A stretch of 64,000 nt of DNA from a bacterium (GCA_018829445.1 JAHJTV010000078.1:55216-119215); one strand, 5' to 3'; shown: positions 9,009 to 18,048, counted from the stretch's first letter. The notes: a model not told the origin generated them from the letters alone. A program made the numbers and translations.

Positions 9009-10790
9009 ATGACCGATAAAAAAACACTGTACGATGATAAATTGATCATCGCCAATGCCAGCGGCTTCCTGGGTGATCGTTTCACCGCCGCCAAAGAAAT
9101 GGTGCAGGGTGGACCCATCGATTTCCTGACAGGCGATTACCTGGCTGAACTCACCATGGCTATTCTTTTCCGCAAGATCCTAAAGAGTCCTGATGGAGGC
9201 TACGCGTCAACCTTCCTGAGACAGATGGAAGGAGTCATGGGTGAATGTCTGGATAAAAACATCCGTGTGGTTACCAACGCCGGAGGTTTGAACCCAAAAT
9301 CCCTCGCCGAAAAACTGGAAGAGATGGCAAAACTGTTGGGGGTCTCACCAAAAATTGCATACATTGAAGGCGATAATCTGATGGGACGAATCCCCGAGCT
9401 TCAGGAAAAAGGGGAAACTTTCACCCATCTGGATAAAGGAATTGCCCTCAAAGATGCCAGTGCACACCCTATTTCAGCCAACGCATACCTGGGTGGATGG
9501 GGAATTGTGTCAGCTCTGGAGCAGGGTGCCGATATCGTCGTAGGCGGGCGGTTGGCTGATGCTGCTGTCGTCATGGGACCCGCTGCCTGGAAATTCAACT
9601 GGAAAAGGGATGATTGGGACAAGCTGGCAGGAGCAGCTACAGCCGGTCATATCATTGAGTGTAGCGGACAGGCAACCGGTGGCAACTATTCCTTTATTCA
9701 TGAAGTTCCCTCCTATCAAAATGTCGGCTTCCCCATCGCTGAGATGCATGAAGACGGATCATTTGTTATCACCAAGCATCCCAATACCGGCGGACTGGTC
9801 TCAGTGGGAACGGTAACGGCTCAGTTGATGTATGAAGTCCGGGAACCAAAATACCTGACGCCGGATGTAGCTGCCCGGTTTGACACCATTGAAATATCCC
9901 AGCAGGGAAAAGATCGGGTAGAAATAAAAGGAGTAAAAGGAGAACCGGCGCCTCCAACCACCAAGGTTTGCATCAACAACATGGGAGGACATAAAAACTC
10001 AATGACCATCGTCCTAACCGGACTGGACATAGAGGAAAAAGCCAGGATTGTCGAGGATACCCTGTTTGGAATCCTGGGTGGAAAAGATGAATTCCAGCAG
10101 GTGAATGTTCAACTCATTCGCCTGGACAAGGAAAACCCAAAAACCAATGAGGAGGCTTGCGCTCACCTCAAGATCTCCGTCCTTGATCCTGATGCTAACA
10201 AGGTTGGAAGAACCTTTTCTGCCGCAACTGTAGAGCTGGCTTTGGCGAATATCCCGGGTTTTACGATGACCTCACCTCCAGGAAACGGATCACCCACTAT
10301 TTTCCACTGGCCAACCCTGGTTTCAGAAAAATATATCACTCAGAAAGTGGTTATGGGCAACCAGGAAACAGAAATTGTCTTTGAAGAGTTCAGTCCTTTG
10401 GAAAAAACACCCGAGCCTTTGATCCGCCCACTACCGGACGTTCCCAAGGGGAAAACAATAAAAACTCAACTGGGTCGCGCATTTGCAACACGCTCCGGAG
10501 ACAAGGGAGGAAATGCAAACCTGGGAATATGGGGGCAAACACCGGAAGCATACGCTTTTCTGGACAGGTTTCTGACAGTTGACAAGCTCAAGGAATTGTT
10601 GCCGGACATGCAACCGTATGAGATCGAGAGACATCAACTGCCCAACCTGCTGGCACTGAACTTTTATATCAAAGGTGTCCTGGGAGAAGGAGTCGCAGCT
10701 TCCGTACGCTCAGATCCCCAGGCAAAAACACTGGGTGAATATCTGCGGGCAAAAATCATTGACCTGCCGGAATCCATAATAGTTAAATAA
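9009..10790 (+). CDS. AtuA-like protein (acyclic terpene utilisation, DUF1446)
   Basis: The 593-residue protein matches the AtuA/DUF1446 family: an N-terminal domain with conserved GFLGDR, NAGGLNP and GGRLADAA segments, and a C-terminal AtuA-like domain starting near FATRSGDKGGNANLG. AtuA is needed for growth of Pseudomonas on acyclic terpenes, and its biochemical role is poorly defined. The frame is open further up to 8922, inside the hydratase gene, but the ATG at 9009 follows AAAGGAG at good spacing and gives the family's usual N-terminus. With the carboxylase and hydratase genes it is the main argument for an isoprenoid or leucine-like pathway. Confidence 0.85.
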   Translation: MTDKKTLYDDKLIIANASGFLGDRFTAAKEMVQGGPIDFLTGDYLAELTMAILFRKILKSPDGGYASTFLRQMEGVMGECLDKNIRVVTNAGGLNPKSLAEKLEEMAKLLGVSPKIAYIEGDNLMGRIPELQEKGETFTHLDKGIALKDASAHPISANAYLGGWGIVSALEQGADIVVGGRLADAAVVMGPAAWKFNWKRDDWDKLAGAATAGHIIECSGQATGGNYSFIHEVPSYQNVGFPIAEMHEDGSFVITKHPNTGGLVSVGTVTAQLMYEVREPKYLTPDVAARFDTIEISQQGKDRVEIKGVKGEPAPPTTKVCINNMGGHKNSMTIVLTGLDIEEKARIVEDTLFGILGGKDEFQQVNVQLIRLDKENPKTNEEACAHLKISVLDPDANKVGRTFSAATVELALANIPGFTMTSPPGNGSPTIFHWPTLVSEKYITQKVVMGNQETEIVFEEFSPLEKTPEPLIRPLPDVPKGKTIKTQLGRAFATRSGDKGGNANLGIWGQTPEAYAFLDRFLTVDKLKELLPDMQPYEIERHQLPNLLALNFYIKGVLGEGVAASVRSDPQAKTLGEYLRAKIIDLPESIIVK

Positions 10791-10859
10791 TTATATCAGC
10801 GATTGGTAAACAGCAGTTGGCAGTTAATCAAAAAAAAACTCTAAATAAAGGAAAATACA

Positions 10860-12011
10860 ATGGCGAAAGATCTCTATTTTACCAAAGAACATAACCAAGT
10901 GCGCAAGGCTTTCAGGGATTTCATCAAGAAAGAGATTAACCCCAATATAGATGAATGGGAAGAGCAGGGAATTGCTCCCTTACATGACCTCTTTAAAAAA
11001 ATGGGCGACCTGGGTTTCCTGGGAATCCGGTATGATCCTAAATGGGGTGGGGAAGGATTGGACTATTGGTATGAACTGGCATATCTGGAAGAATTGGGAA
11101 ATATCGATTGCGGTGGATTGCCCATGGCAATCGCTGTTCAATCCAATATGGCGACTCCCGCCATAGACCAGTTCGGGTCCGATTATCTGAAAGAAACCTA
11201 TCTGAAACCTGCCATCCTGGGAGACATGGTAGCCTCCATCGCGGTTACTGAACCGGACGCCGGATCAGATGTTGCTGCTTTGAAGACTACAGCAAAAAGA
11301 GAGGGTGATTATTATGTAATTAACGGATCAAAAACATTCATCACCAATGGAACCCAGGCCGATTTCCTGACCTTGCTTGCCAGGACCAGTGATGAACCCG
11401 GATACCATTCCTTTGGTCTGTTCATCGTTCCCACAAACCTGCCCGGTTTTGTCGTCAGTAAAAAACTGGATAAACTGGGAATGAGAAGCAGTGATACAGC
11501 GGAACTTTTTTTCGACAACCTGAAAATCCCGGCCAAAAACATTATCGGAGAAGAGGGAGAAGGCTTTATCTATCAGATGCAGCAATTTCAGCATGAGCGA
11601 TTTGCCTGCCTGCCCATGACATACGTCAGCCTTAAAAACACCATCAACATGACCCTGGACCATTTGAGAACCCGGATCGTCTTCGGTAAGCCCTTGATTG
11701 CGAAACAGGTACTCAGGCATCGAATTTCCCAATGGTTAACAGAGATTGAAGCGCTTAAATCATTGACCTACCACATCGTGCGTATGAAATCGGAAGGCAT
11801 GGACGCCACCAAAGAGATCTCCATGGGAAAACTGCTAGCCGGACAATTGTCAAACAAAGTCACCGGCGGATGTTTGCAGATGTACGGTGGATTGGGATTT
11901 ACCAATGAGATGAGGATTTCACGCGCATTCAGGGATTCAAGACTGACGGCTATTGGAGGCGGGGCAAATGAGGTAATGTGCGACATTATCGCAAAGATGG
12001 AGGGGATGTAA
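10860..12011 (+). CDS. Acyl-CoA dehydrogenase (isovaleryl/long-chain type)
   Basis: A complete 383-residue acyl-CoA dehydrogenase: N-terminal helical domain, central segment AVTEPDAGSD, and C-terminal MYGGLGFTNEMRISRAFRD and IGGGANEVM. The residue before the GA/GT turn is Gly rather than Glu. A Glu at 246, in FQHER, sits where isovaleryl-CoA and long-chain enzymes keep their catalytic base. A branched-chain or citronellyl-CoA-like substrate is therefore plausible, though not proven. AAAGGAAAA precedes the ATG. Its stop codon overlaps the next ATG by one base, so the two are translationally coupled. Confidence 0.92.
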   Translation: MAKDLYFTKEHNQVRKAFRDFIKKEINPNIDEWEEQGIAPLHDLFKKMGDLGFLGIRYDPKWGGEGLDYWYELAYLEELGNIDCGGLPMAIAVQSNMATPAIDQFGSDYLKETYLKPAILGDMVASIAVTEPDAGSDVAALKTTAKREGDYYVINGSKTFITNGTQADFLTLLARTSDEPGYHSFGLFIVPTNLPGFVVSKKLDKLGMRSSDTAELFFDNLKIPAKNIIGEEGEGFIYQMQQFQHERFACLPMTYVSLKNTINMTLDHLRTRIVFGKPLIAKQVLRHRISQWLTEIEALKSLTYHIVRMKSEGMDATKEISMGKLLAGQLSNKVTGGCLQMYGGLGFTNEMRISRAFRDSRLTAIGGGANEVMCDIIAKMEGM

Positions 12012-12814
12012 TGGAAGCCATCTGCCGGGATCTCGCGGATGAATACCAGGAACTGGATGATACGGTGTCCAAATTGAGCGAAGCGGAATGGAACCAGACA
12101 ACTCCCTTCTTCGGCTGGAGCATTAAAGATGAGATATCCCACATTGCTTTTTTTGATTCAACGGCCTACCTGGCCACGCAAAACCGGGAAGAATTTCAAA
12201 AGGGGTTTGAAGATTTCCTGACGAAAATGAAACCGGGTGACAGCATGTACGGACTGATTAATGATGCCGGAAGAAAAAAGCCCGTGGATCTTGTATTGAA
12301 AGAATGGCGAGAACAAAGAGATGGATTGGTGAAAGCATTGTCCATCCTGGATCCTAAAGCCCGTCTCCCCTGGTACGGACCGGACATGAGTGCCAAATCG
12401 TTTGCCACAGCGCGCCTGATGGAAACTTGGGCCCACGGTCAGGACGTTTATGATACTTTAAAGATACGCCGAAAACTGACGGACCGAATTAAACACATCG
12501 CACATCTCGGGGTTACAACCTATGGTTGGAGCTTCATGGTGCGGCAACAACAAGTCCCCGCTCCGCATATGAGAGTGGAGTTGAACTCGCCATCCGGCGA
12601 ACTATGGGTCTGGGGCCCGGAAGAAGCAGAAAACTCTGTTAAAGGCGACGCAGGAGAGTTTTGTCAGGTTGTCACCCAGAGACGCAATGTTGCAGATACA
12701 AACTTAAATATGACAGGCGATGCAGCAAAACAATGGATGCAGATAGCCCAGGCATTTGCCGGCATGGCCGAAGATCCGCCAAAACCGGGTCAAAGGGTTG
12801 TAGATTATAACTAA
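12011..12814 (+). CDS. TIGR03084-like DinB/maleylpyruvate isomerase-fold metal-binding protein
   Basis: The 267-residue product looks like the TIGR03084 branch of the DinB/MDMPI four-helix fold. Metal ligand candidates are the His in DEISHIAFFD (about residue 44) and the His and Asp in ETWAHGQDVYD (about 142-146). Members of this fold are thiol-dependent transferases or isomerases, but this branch has no firmly assigned reaction known to me. The start is taken at 12011, where TAATG joins it to the preceding acyl-CoA dehydrogenase. It lies between two acyl-CoA dehydrogenase genes, so a role in processing CoA thioesters is an inference from context. Confidence 0.75.
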   Translation: MEAICRDLADEYQELDDTVSKLSEAEWNQTTPFFGWSIKDEISHIAFFDSTAYLATQNREEFQKGFEDFLTKMKPGDSMYGLINDAGRKKPVDLVLKEWREQRDGLVKALSILDPKARLPWYGPDMSAKSFATARLMETWAHGQDVYDTLKIRRKLTDRIKHIAHLGVTTYGWSFMVRQQQVPAPHMRVELNSPSGELWVWGPEEAENSVKGDAGEFCQVVTQRRNVADTNLNMTGDAAKQWMQIAQAFAGMAEDPPKPGQRVVDYN

Positions 12815-12939
12815 ACCGCCTTGGACCCGCGAAGGGTGCTTATCTTAAAAAAGGCGACAGGGTAAAAGATCAATGAATTTATAATAAGGATTTAAATTAA
12901 AAAATTCAAGGACATCCCTAAAATTAAAAAGGAGAAACT

Positions 12940-14100
12940 ATGGTTGCGGAAAGCAGTGGCACCGCTTATCAGGAGTATTTCAGCAAGGAGCATCAGATGC
13001 TCCGCAGGGCGGTGAAGGATTTTGTAAAGAAAGAGATCATCCCTTATATTGAGGAATGGGAAGAAGCAAATGACTTCCCCCGTGAATTATATAAAAAGCT
13101 GGGCGATCTTGGCTTTAATGGGATTGGATATCCAGAGGAGTACGGAGGAACCGGTGGCGACATTTTTGATCAGGTTGTGATATCCGAGGAACTCTGTCGG
13201 TGTGGCTCCACAGGACTGGTGGCCAGTATTGGATCTCATGGAATCGCTTTACCACCGATTGCAGCCCATGGAACCCATGAGCAAAAAGAGAAGTATCTGC
13301 GCCCTGTTATAGAAGGAAATCGGGTGGCAGCCCTTGGTATTACAGAGCCCAGTGGAGGATCTGATGTTGCCAATCTTAAAACAACCGCCGTTAAGGAAGG
13401 CGATTATTACATTGTTAACGGAAGCAAAACCTTTATCACCAGTGCTCTGCACGCCGATCAGATCACTTGTGCTGTCAGAACGGGTGGGGAAGGTGCCCAT
13501 GGCATCAGTTTTCTTGTTATTGACACCGATTCGCCCGGTTTTTCGGTCTCCAAAGAACTGAAGAAAATGGGTTGGTGGGCTTCCAACACAGGTGAGATCT
13601 TTTTTGATAATTGTAAAGTCCCGGTAGAAAATCTGATTGGTGAAGAGAACAAGGGATTTTATTATATTATGGAGAATTTCCAAGCCGAGAGACTATCACT
13701 TTGCATCATGGCTAACATCACCTCTGAATTGGCATTGAATGAATGTCTGAAATACGCAAAAGAGAGGGAGGCCTTCGGTCGTCCCTTAACCGGATTCCAG
13801 GTCACCCGCCATAAATTGGCCGATATGGCAACCCTGCTGGAAGCCAGTAGGGAGTTCACTTATCGGGTAGCTGCCAAAATGAATGCCGGTGTCAACCAGG
13901 TGAAGGAGGTTTCCATGGCCAAGAATTTTGCCTGTACAGTCAGCAACCAGGTAACCTTCGATGCAACCCAGATATTCGGCGGCTACGGATTCATGCGTGG
14001 ATATCTGGTAGAAAGATTATATCGGGATAACCGCATTCTCTCCATTGGCGGGGGAACCCAGGAGATCATGAAAGAGATTATTTCCAAGATGATCCTTTAA
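12940..14100 (+). CDS. Acyl-CoA dehydrogenase (isovaleryl/long-chain type)
   Basis: A complete 386-residue acyl-CoA dehydrogenase, clearly homologous to the one at 10860-12011: GITEPSGGSD in the central domain, IFGGYGFMRGYLVERLYRD and IGGGTQEIM at the end. As in that protein, Gly replaces Glu at the medium-chain catalytic position, and E250 in FQAER is the candidate base. The two paralogues may act on successive or alternative intermediates of the same pathway. AAAGGAG precedes the ATG. The next gene lies beyond a possibly structured leader and probably belongs to another transcript. Confidence 0.92.
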   Translation: MVAESSGTAYQEYFSKEHQMLRRAVKDFVKKEIIPYIEEWEEANDFPRELYKKLGDLGFNGIGYPEEYGGTGGDIFDQVVISEELCRCGSTGLVASIGSHGIALPPIAAHGTHEQKEKYLRPVIEGNRVAALGITEPSGGSDVANLKTTAVKEGDYYIVNGSKTFITSALHADQITCAVRTGGEGAHGISFLVIDTDSPGFSVSKELKKMGWWASNTGEIFFDNCKVPVENLIGEENKGFYYIMENFQAERLSLCIMANITSELALNECLKYAKEREAFGRPLTGFQVTRHKLADMATLLEASREFTYRVAAKMNAGVNQVKEVSMAKNFACTVSNQVTFDATQIFGGYGFMRGYLVERLYRDNRILSIGGGTQEIMKEIISKMIL

Positions 14101-14118
14101 CCGCATATAGCTGATGAG

Positions 14119-14189
14119 CTCTCCATTATAGGGAGACAACTGCAGTCTTTGGCTCCGGAATGCTAATCTAAGGGGTTGCAGATGGAGAG
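14119..14189 (+). other. Possible structured leader before the 52-codon ORF
   Basis: Outer arms CTCTCCAT (14119-14126) and ATGGAGAG (14182-14189) are perfectly complementary. An inner CTGCAG/TTGCAG pair nests inside them. The structure sits 45 bases before the ATG of a small ORF that is coupled to a DUF2156 gene. I recognise no riboswitch class; evidence is base pairing only. Confidence 0.35.
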
Positions 14190-14234
14190 TAATACATCTA
14201 GGATTATTATGTTGATTCAAACCAGGGGAGGTAT

Positions 14235-14393
14235 ATGAAACATAATACGAAGGATCTTCTCGACAACCCGGGGCCATTGGAAGGCTTAAAGGTTGTCGTT
14301 CATGTTGAGCTGCACCCGGATGAGATTGTGAAAAAATTGCACCACTGGGAAGACGATATCAAGGCCCTACTGGAGGTAAACACAATTGGATAA
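14235..14393 (+). CDS. Small hypothetical protein (52 aa) upstream of DUF2156 gene
   Basis: An ATG preceded by GGGGAGG opens a 52-codon frame ending at the TAA at 14391-14393. The peptide is charged and soluble-looking, with no signal sequence or membrane segment, and ends in HHWEDDIKALLEV. Its last eight bases overlap the TTG start of the next gene, and a GGAGG for that gene lies inside it, so the two are likely translationally coupled. I do not recognise the family. It may be a real small protein or a leader peptide controlling the downstream gene. Confidence 0.55.
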   Translation: MKHNTKDLLDNPGPLEGLKVVVHVELHPDEIVKKLHHWEDDIKALLEVNTIG

Positions 14394-15258
14394 TCCGGAT
14401 TTAACCAACAGTATCGAACCGCTGGAGCTGAAACACAGGGAGCAATTAATGCAGTCCTTGGCACCATTAGGGCACGGACTGTCAGAATACTGTTTTTCCA
14501 ATCTCTATCTGTTCCGCAAGATTCATGATTACAAAATTTTACGGGATAAGCGAATTTTCATACAGGGAAAAACCTATGATGATTCTTCTTTTCTCATGCC
14601 GGCTTTTGATTTGAATGGCGTATCCGGAACGTATTTGAAACATATCATAAAAGATTTTGATTTTTTCTTTCCCATTCATCAAACAGATCTGCACTATTTT
14701 GATCCGAATGTTTTCAGCTTCGAGCTTAACCGTGACGATTCCGATTACATCTTTTCCACAGAAAAGCTGAAAACATACCCCGGGAGAAACCTCTCCCCAA
14801 AACGAAACCTGGCGAAGCAATTTGCCGATAACACCTTTCACAGTTCACAGCCGTTAACAAAAACAAACAAGTCCGATGCCATGGAGGTTCTGCAGGATTG
14901 GTTGACAGATGTGAGCAAACCCGTTGATGATACAGACTATGACCCCTGCCATGAGGCATTGAAGTGTATGGACTCACTGGGCATATTTGGTCATATCTAT
15001 TTCTCAAAAGAGGAACCCTGCGGATTTGTACTGGCAAAAGAGGTCTTGCCTAAAATCTGTGTTTTCCATTTTGCAAAAGGAAAAAGGAAATTCAAGGGTG
15101 TCTTTCAGTTTATGTTTAGCCATATTGCTAACCTTTATGAGGACAGGTTCAGCTTTTACAATTTTGAACAGGATCTGGGAAAACCGAATTTCAGGAAAAC
15201 CAAACAATCCTACTATCCGGATCAGCTGCTGAACAAATATCGGGTTAGATTAAAGTAA
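14386..15258 (+). CDS. DUF2156 domain protein (GNAT-like, phosphatidylglycerol lysyltransferase C-terminal fold)
   Basis: The 290-residue protein shows DUF2156/LPG synthase C-terminal features: the N-terminal GLSEYCFSNLYLF segment, RNLAKQF in the middle, and the C-terminal FEQDLGKPNFRKTKQSYYPDQLLNKYRV block. Related domains transfer aminoacyl or acyl groups, but proteins lacking the membrane part, like this one, have no settled function. The start is TTG, supported by GGAGG nine bases upstream within the preceding small ORF. Confidence 0.78.
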   Translation: MDNPDLTNSIEPLELKHREQLMQSLAPLGHGLSEYCFSNLYLFRKIHDYKILRDKRIFIQGKTYDDSSFLMPAFDLNGVSGTYLKHIIKDFDFFFPIHQTDLHYFDPNVFSFELNRDDSDYIFSTEKLKTYPGRNLSPKRNLAKQFADNTFHSSQPLTKTNKSDAMEVLQDWLTDVSKPVDDTDYDPCHEALKCMDSLGIFGHIYFSKEEPCGFVLAKEVLPKICVFHFAKGKRKFKGVFQFMFSHIANLYEDRFSFYNFEQDLGKPNFRKTKQSYYPDQLLNKYRVRLK

Positions 15259-15311
15259 GACCATAAGCAAGTCACTCAACAGTGCATGCTGACGGGAATG
15301 TAACCCCATAA

Positions 15312-15420
15312 GCGCTTAAATAAGGATATTTTCGATACAAAATTCAGTGTTTCAAAACGGTAGGACGGCCTTACATGGCCGCCTTTGAGTTGGTTCTGGC
15401 GGGGATGTAACCCCGCTCTA
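15312..15420. repeat. Dispersed palindromic repeat, copy B, with a second hairpin
   Basis: 15312-15386 matches the reverse complement of 879-952 over about 75 bp. A second palindrome follows at about 15399-15416, with arms GCGGGG and CCCCGC around ATGTAA. The stretch fills most of the gap (15259-15569) between the DUF2156 gene and the DUF169-CoaE gene, where I see no coding sequence. Confidence 0.65.
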
Positions 15421-15569
15421 CCGAAATTCTTGCTCTTGGCAAAATGTGCTTATCTAAGTGCTTATGGAGGCAAGCCCGGTATGATACTACGCGGTAAGCT
15501 GTGAGGAATGAAACCCTAATAAACAAACTGTTTTTGCAACCCAAGGAAACAATCAAAGGAGAATTCCAT

Positions 15570-16994
15570 ATGAAAACAAAAATAGACTGGGAAAAACCCA
15601 TTCGCAAAATGGAACAATTACTGAGATTAAAGTCGTTTCCCATCGCCTTTAAAATGCTGGAAAAGAAGGAGATGCTGGACGAAATCCCTTTTATCCGGAG
15701 ACCCGGGAAAAAGGTCAGTCTCTGTCAATTAATTACTCAGGTCAGGAATTTTGACTGGACTGTTGGAGCTGATGTTGAAGACTTCATCGGACCGGTTTGT
15801 CCATCCATCATCGGCCTCTCCAAACTGCCCGAGGTTGGTTTTTATGATGGAACTTTTCGCAATATCGTCTGGACAAAAACCAAAAAGGACGCCATTAAAT
15901 TCGAAAAATCGATCCCTCGCTTACCCACCGGGAAATTCGAGGCTGTCATCATGGCTCCCCTGGTCTACAATCCTTTTGATCCCGACATTGTGCTCATCTA
16001 TGCCAATCCGGCTCAGATGATGCTGTTGATTAATGCATTACAATTTGAAGATTATGAAGTAATGGAGTTTTCCTGTGTTGGAGAGTCATCCTGTTCCGAT
16101 GCTATAGTTCGCTGTTATGAAAGCGGAAAACCTTCCTTGACTATCCCCTGCTATGGAGAACGTCGATACGGACATGCACAGGACGAAGATCTGGTAATGG
16201 CCGTACCCACCGATAAAATTGAAAAAGCGGTTAAGGGGTTGGAAGCCCTTTATCGGAGAGGAATACGGTATCCCATCAGCTATGCCGGCGCTGAGTCCGA
16301 CCTGTCCTCCGCGTACCCCGGTTCTTACGGAAGCATGTCCCAGCTTGAATTTGTGAGGGGTAATGACAATCGATTGCTGGTTGGTGTCACCGGAAGTATT
16401 GCGACCGGAAAAAGCACCGTAGCCAGTATGCTGGAGGAACTGGGAGCTCCCATCATCGATTTTGACATTCTGGCCAGAGAGGTTGTCGAACCCGAGGAAG
16501 CTGCCTGGAAAGACATTGTCGAATACTTCGGGAAACAGGTTTTAAATGAGGATAATTCTCTGGACCGAAAGAAGATATCCGATATTGTTTTTAACGACCT
16601 CGAAAAACGTAAAAAACTGGAAAGTTTTACCCACCCCAGAATCCAGGAGCGATTCATTACTCAGTTGTATGAAATCACCCAGAAAGATCCCAACGCCATT
16701 GTGCAGGTGGTCATTCCGCTTCTAATCGAGATAAACCTGCAATATCTTTTTCACAAACTCTTGGTGGTATATACCCCCCAGGAGATGCAGGTAAAACGTC
16801 TGGCTGCCAGAGATAATATTACTGAAGCGGAGGCACTGAATATCCTGCAGTCCCAGATATCCATCGAGGAAAAAGCGAGTTACGCGGATTATCTGATCCA
16901 CAACGACAAATCCATTGAAGACACCAGAATCCAGGTGGAGGAATTATGGAAGGAACTCAAAAAAGTGCAGGCTGAGATGAATGAAAAAAAATAG
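15570..16994 (+). CDS. coaE: DUF169 domain - dephospho-CoA kinase (CoaE) fusion protein
   Basis: One uninterrupted 474-codon frame encodes two domains. Residues 1 to about 250 match DUF169, a family of unknown function often found in anaerobes, with conserved cysteines (SLCQLI, GPVCPS, CVGESSC, IPCYGERRYGH). Residues about 268-474 are a full-length CoaE: P-loop GSIATGKST at 275-283, IIDFDILAREV, DRKKISDIVF, THPRIQERF and the lid arginine region. CoaE phosphorylates dephospho-CoA to CoA in the last step of CoA synthesis. The start at 15570 follows AAAGGAGAA; the frame is open further up but lacks such a site. coaD, the preceding pathway step, lies 1 kb downstream. What DUF169 adds is unknown. 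Confidence 0.88.
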   Translation: MKTKIDWEKPIRKMEQLLRLKSFPIAFKMLEKKEMLDEIPFIRRPGKKVSLCQLITQVRNFDWTVGADVEDFIGPVCPSIIGLSKLPEVGFYDGTFRNIVWTKTKKDAIKFEKSIPRLPTGKFEAVIMAPLVYNPFDPDIVLIYANPAQMMLLINALQFEDYEVMEFSCVGESSCSDAIVRCYESGKPSLTIPCYGERRYGHAQDEDLVMAVPTDKIEKAVKGLEALYRRGIRYPISYAGAESDLSSAYPGSYGSMSQLEFVRGNDNRLLVGVTGSIATGKSTVASMLEELGAPIIDFDILAREVVEPEEAAWKDIVEYFGKQVLNEDNSLDRKKISDIVFNDLEKRKKLESFTHPRIQERFITQLYEITQKDPNAIVQVVIPLLIEINLQYLFHKLLVVYTPQEMQVKRLAARDNITEAEALNILQSQISIEEKASYADYLIHNDKSIEDTRIQVEELWKELKKVQAEMNEKK

Positions 16995-17035
16995 TACCCC
17001 AAACACATTACCGGGCACATAATCGGTGCCTATCG

Positions 17036-17650
17036 CTAATTCAGCCGATTCCAGACTTCAGTGGCTGCTTCCAGACGACATTTTTCCTGGACTTGGGAAT
17101 CAGTACCAATTTTTTTAGGGTTGCATTTAAGATAGAGGCGTTCATTAAGCCAGGACCAGCAGCCGTCCTGGTTGATCTTTTCGCAGATCTTTCTTTTCAG
17201 GGTGATTAACTCGTTTTTCTCCCTGAGTCGTTGCTTACCTCTCTCCATTGTTGTCGACCACATGTTACCAATCTGCTTTTTGATATTATCCAGGTTGCTC
17301 TTTATTTTTTCACATCGGTCCTTTTGAAAGAGGGTGGATTTACCACATAGCCTCTCTTCAATATTTAACAACTCATCTCGTATCAACACCAGAATATTGG
17401 ATGCTTCATCGATCCCACCCCTGGAAAAACAGTTTAAGACCCCCTTTATCGAAGATTCTTTAAGGCATTCGGCAATGATTTCTATCTGCGCTTCGGAAAA
17501 CTCCCGACTCTCCTTGAATTTATCTTTAATTTCATCTCGATATTCCACCGGTATCTCAAGCAGGTCTTCAACCTCATTAAAATCGGCAAACACACATAAA
17601 GGAGATAAAAGGGCAAATACCAGTAAGGATATTCTAATCAGATTTTTCAT
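17036..17650 (-). CDS. Hypothetical secreted protein
   Basis: A 204-residue product with a clear signal peptide (MKNLIRISLLVFALLSPLCVFA, cleavage expected before DF). The mature part is helical and charged, with about nine cysteines, which suggests disulfide bonds in the periplasm. I do not recognise a family. It is convergent with the DUF169-CoaE gene, ending 41 bases from its stop; a GGCAC/GTGCC pair in the gap could be a weak bidirectional terminator. Confidence 0.7.
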   Translation of the reverse strand: MKNLIRISLLVFALLSPLCVFADFNEVEDLLEIPVEYRDEIKDKFKESREFSEAQIEIIAECLKESSIKGVLNCFSRGGIDEASNILVLIRDELLNIEERLCGKSTLFQKDRCEKIKSNLDNIKKQIGNMWSTTMERGKQRLREKNELITLKRKICEKINQDGCWSWLNERLYLKCNPKKIGTDSQVQEKCRLEAATEVWNRLN

Positions 17651-18048
17651 GGATCAGCAAACTGTAAGCGGTCAGCATTCTCCTGTTATTTGTCTCTCTT
17701 TTGTTATTGTGAATCGACAAATAATCATGGGAGATATTTTGTACTCGCCATAAGTTAATCAAAATTCTGAGAAACAGTCCAGGCAGATTCCTGCCAAAGT
17801 TCGCCCAGACTCCGGATACCATTGTGATACCTATCAAAGATCTATCTCGCTGTATTTTTTAATCAAACGTATTACAGGCAGGTAAAACGATTGTTTGGTC
17901 ACCACCAAATGCAGTCATATCGTTGACCGCAAACAGGAATTCATCTAAAAATCCACTTCGATTCGTTGATTTCAAAAATAGCATGGGTTAGAAGAATAAG
18001 TTAAAGTACCTTCTTTTCTAAAATGATCAACGAACCAGAAAGCGATCC
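17651..18048. other. Intergenic region, no gene seen
   Basis: These 398 bases lie between two divergent genes and must hold both promoters, but I see no clear -35/-10 pair. A weak TTAGC-like repeat remnant is present near 17660-17680. A minus-strand frame at 17634-17837 has no family features. Confidence 0.5.
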
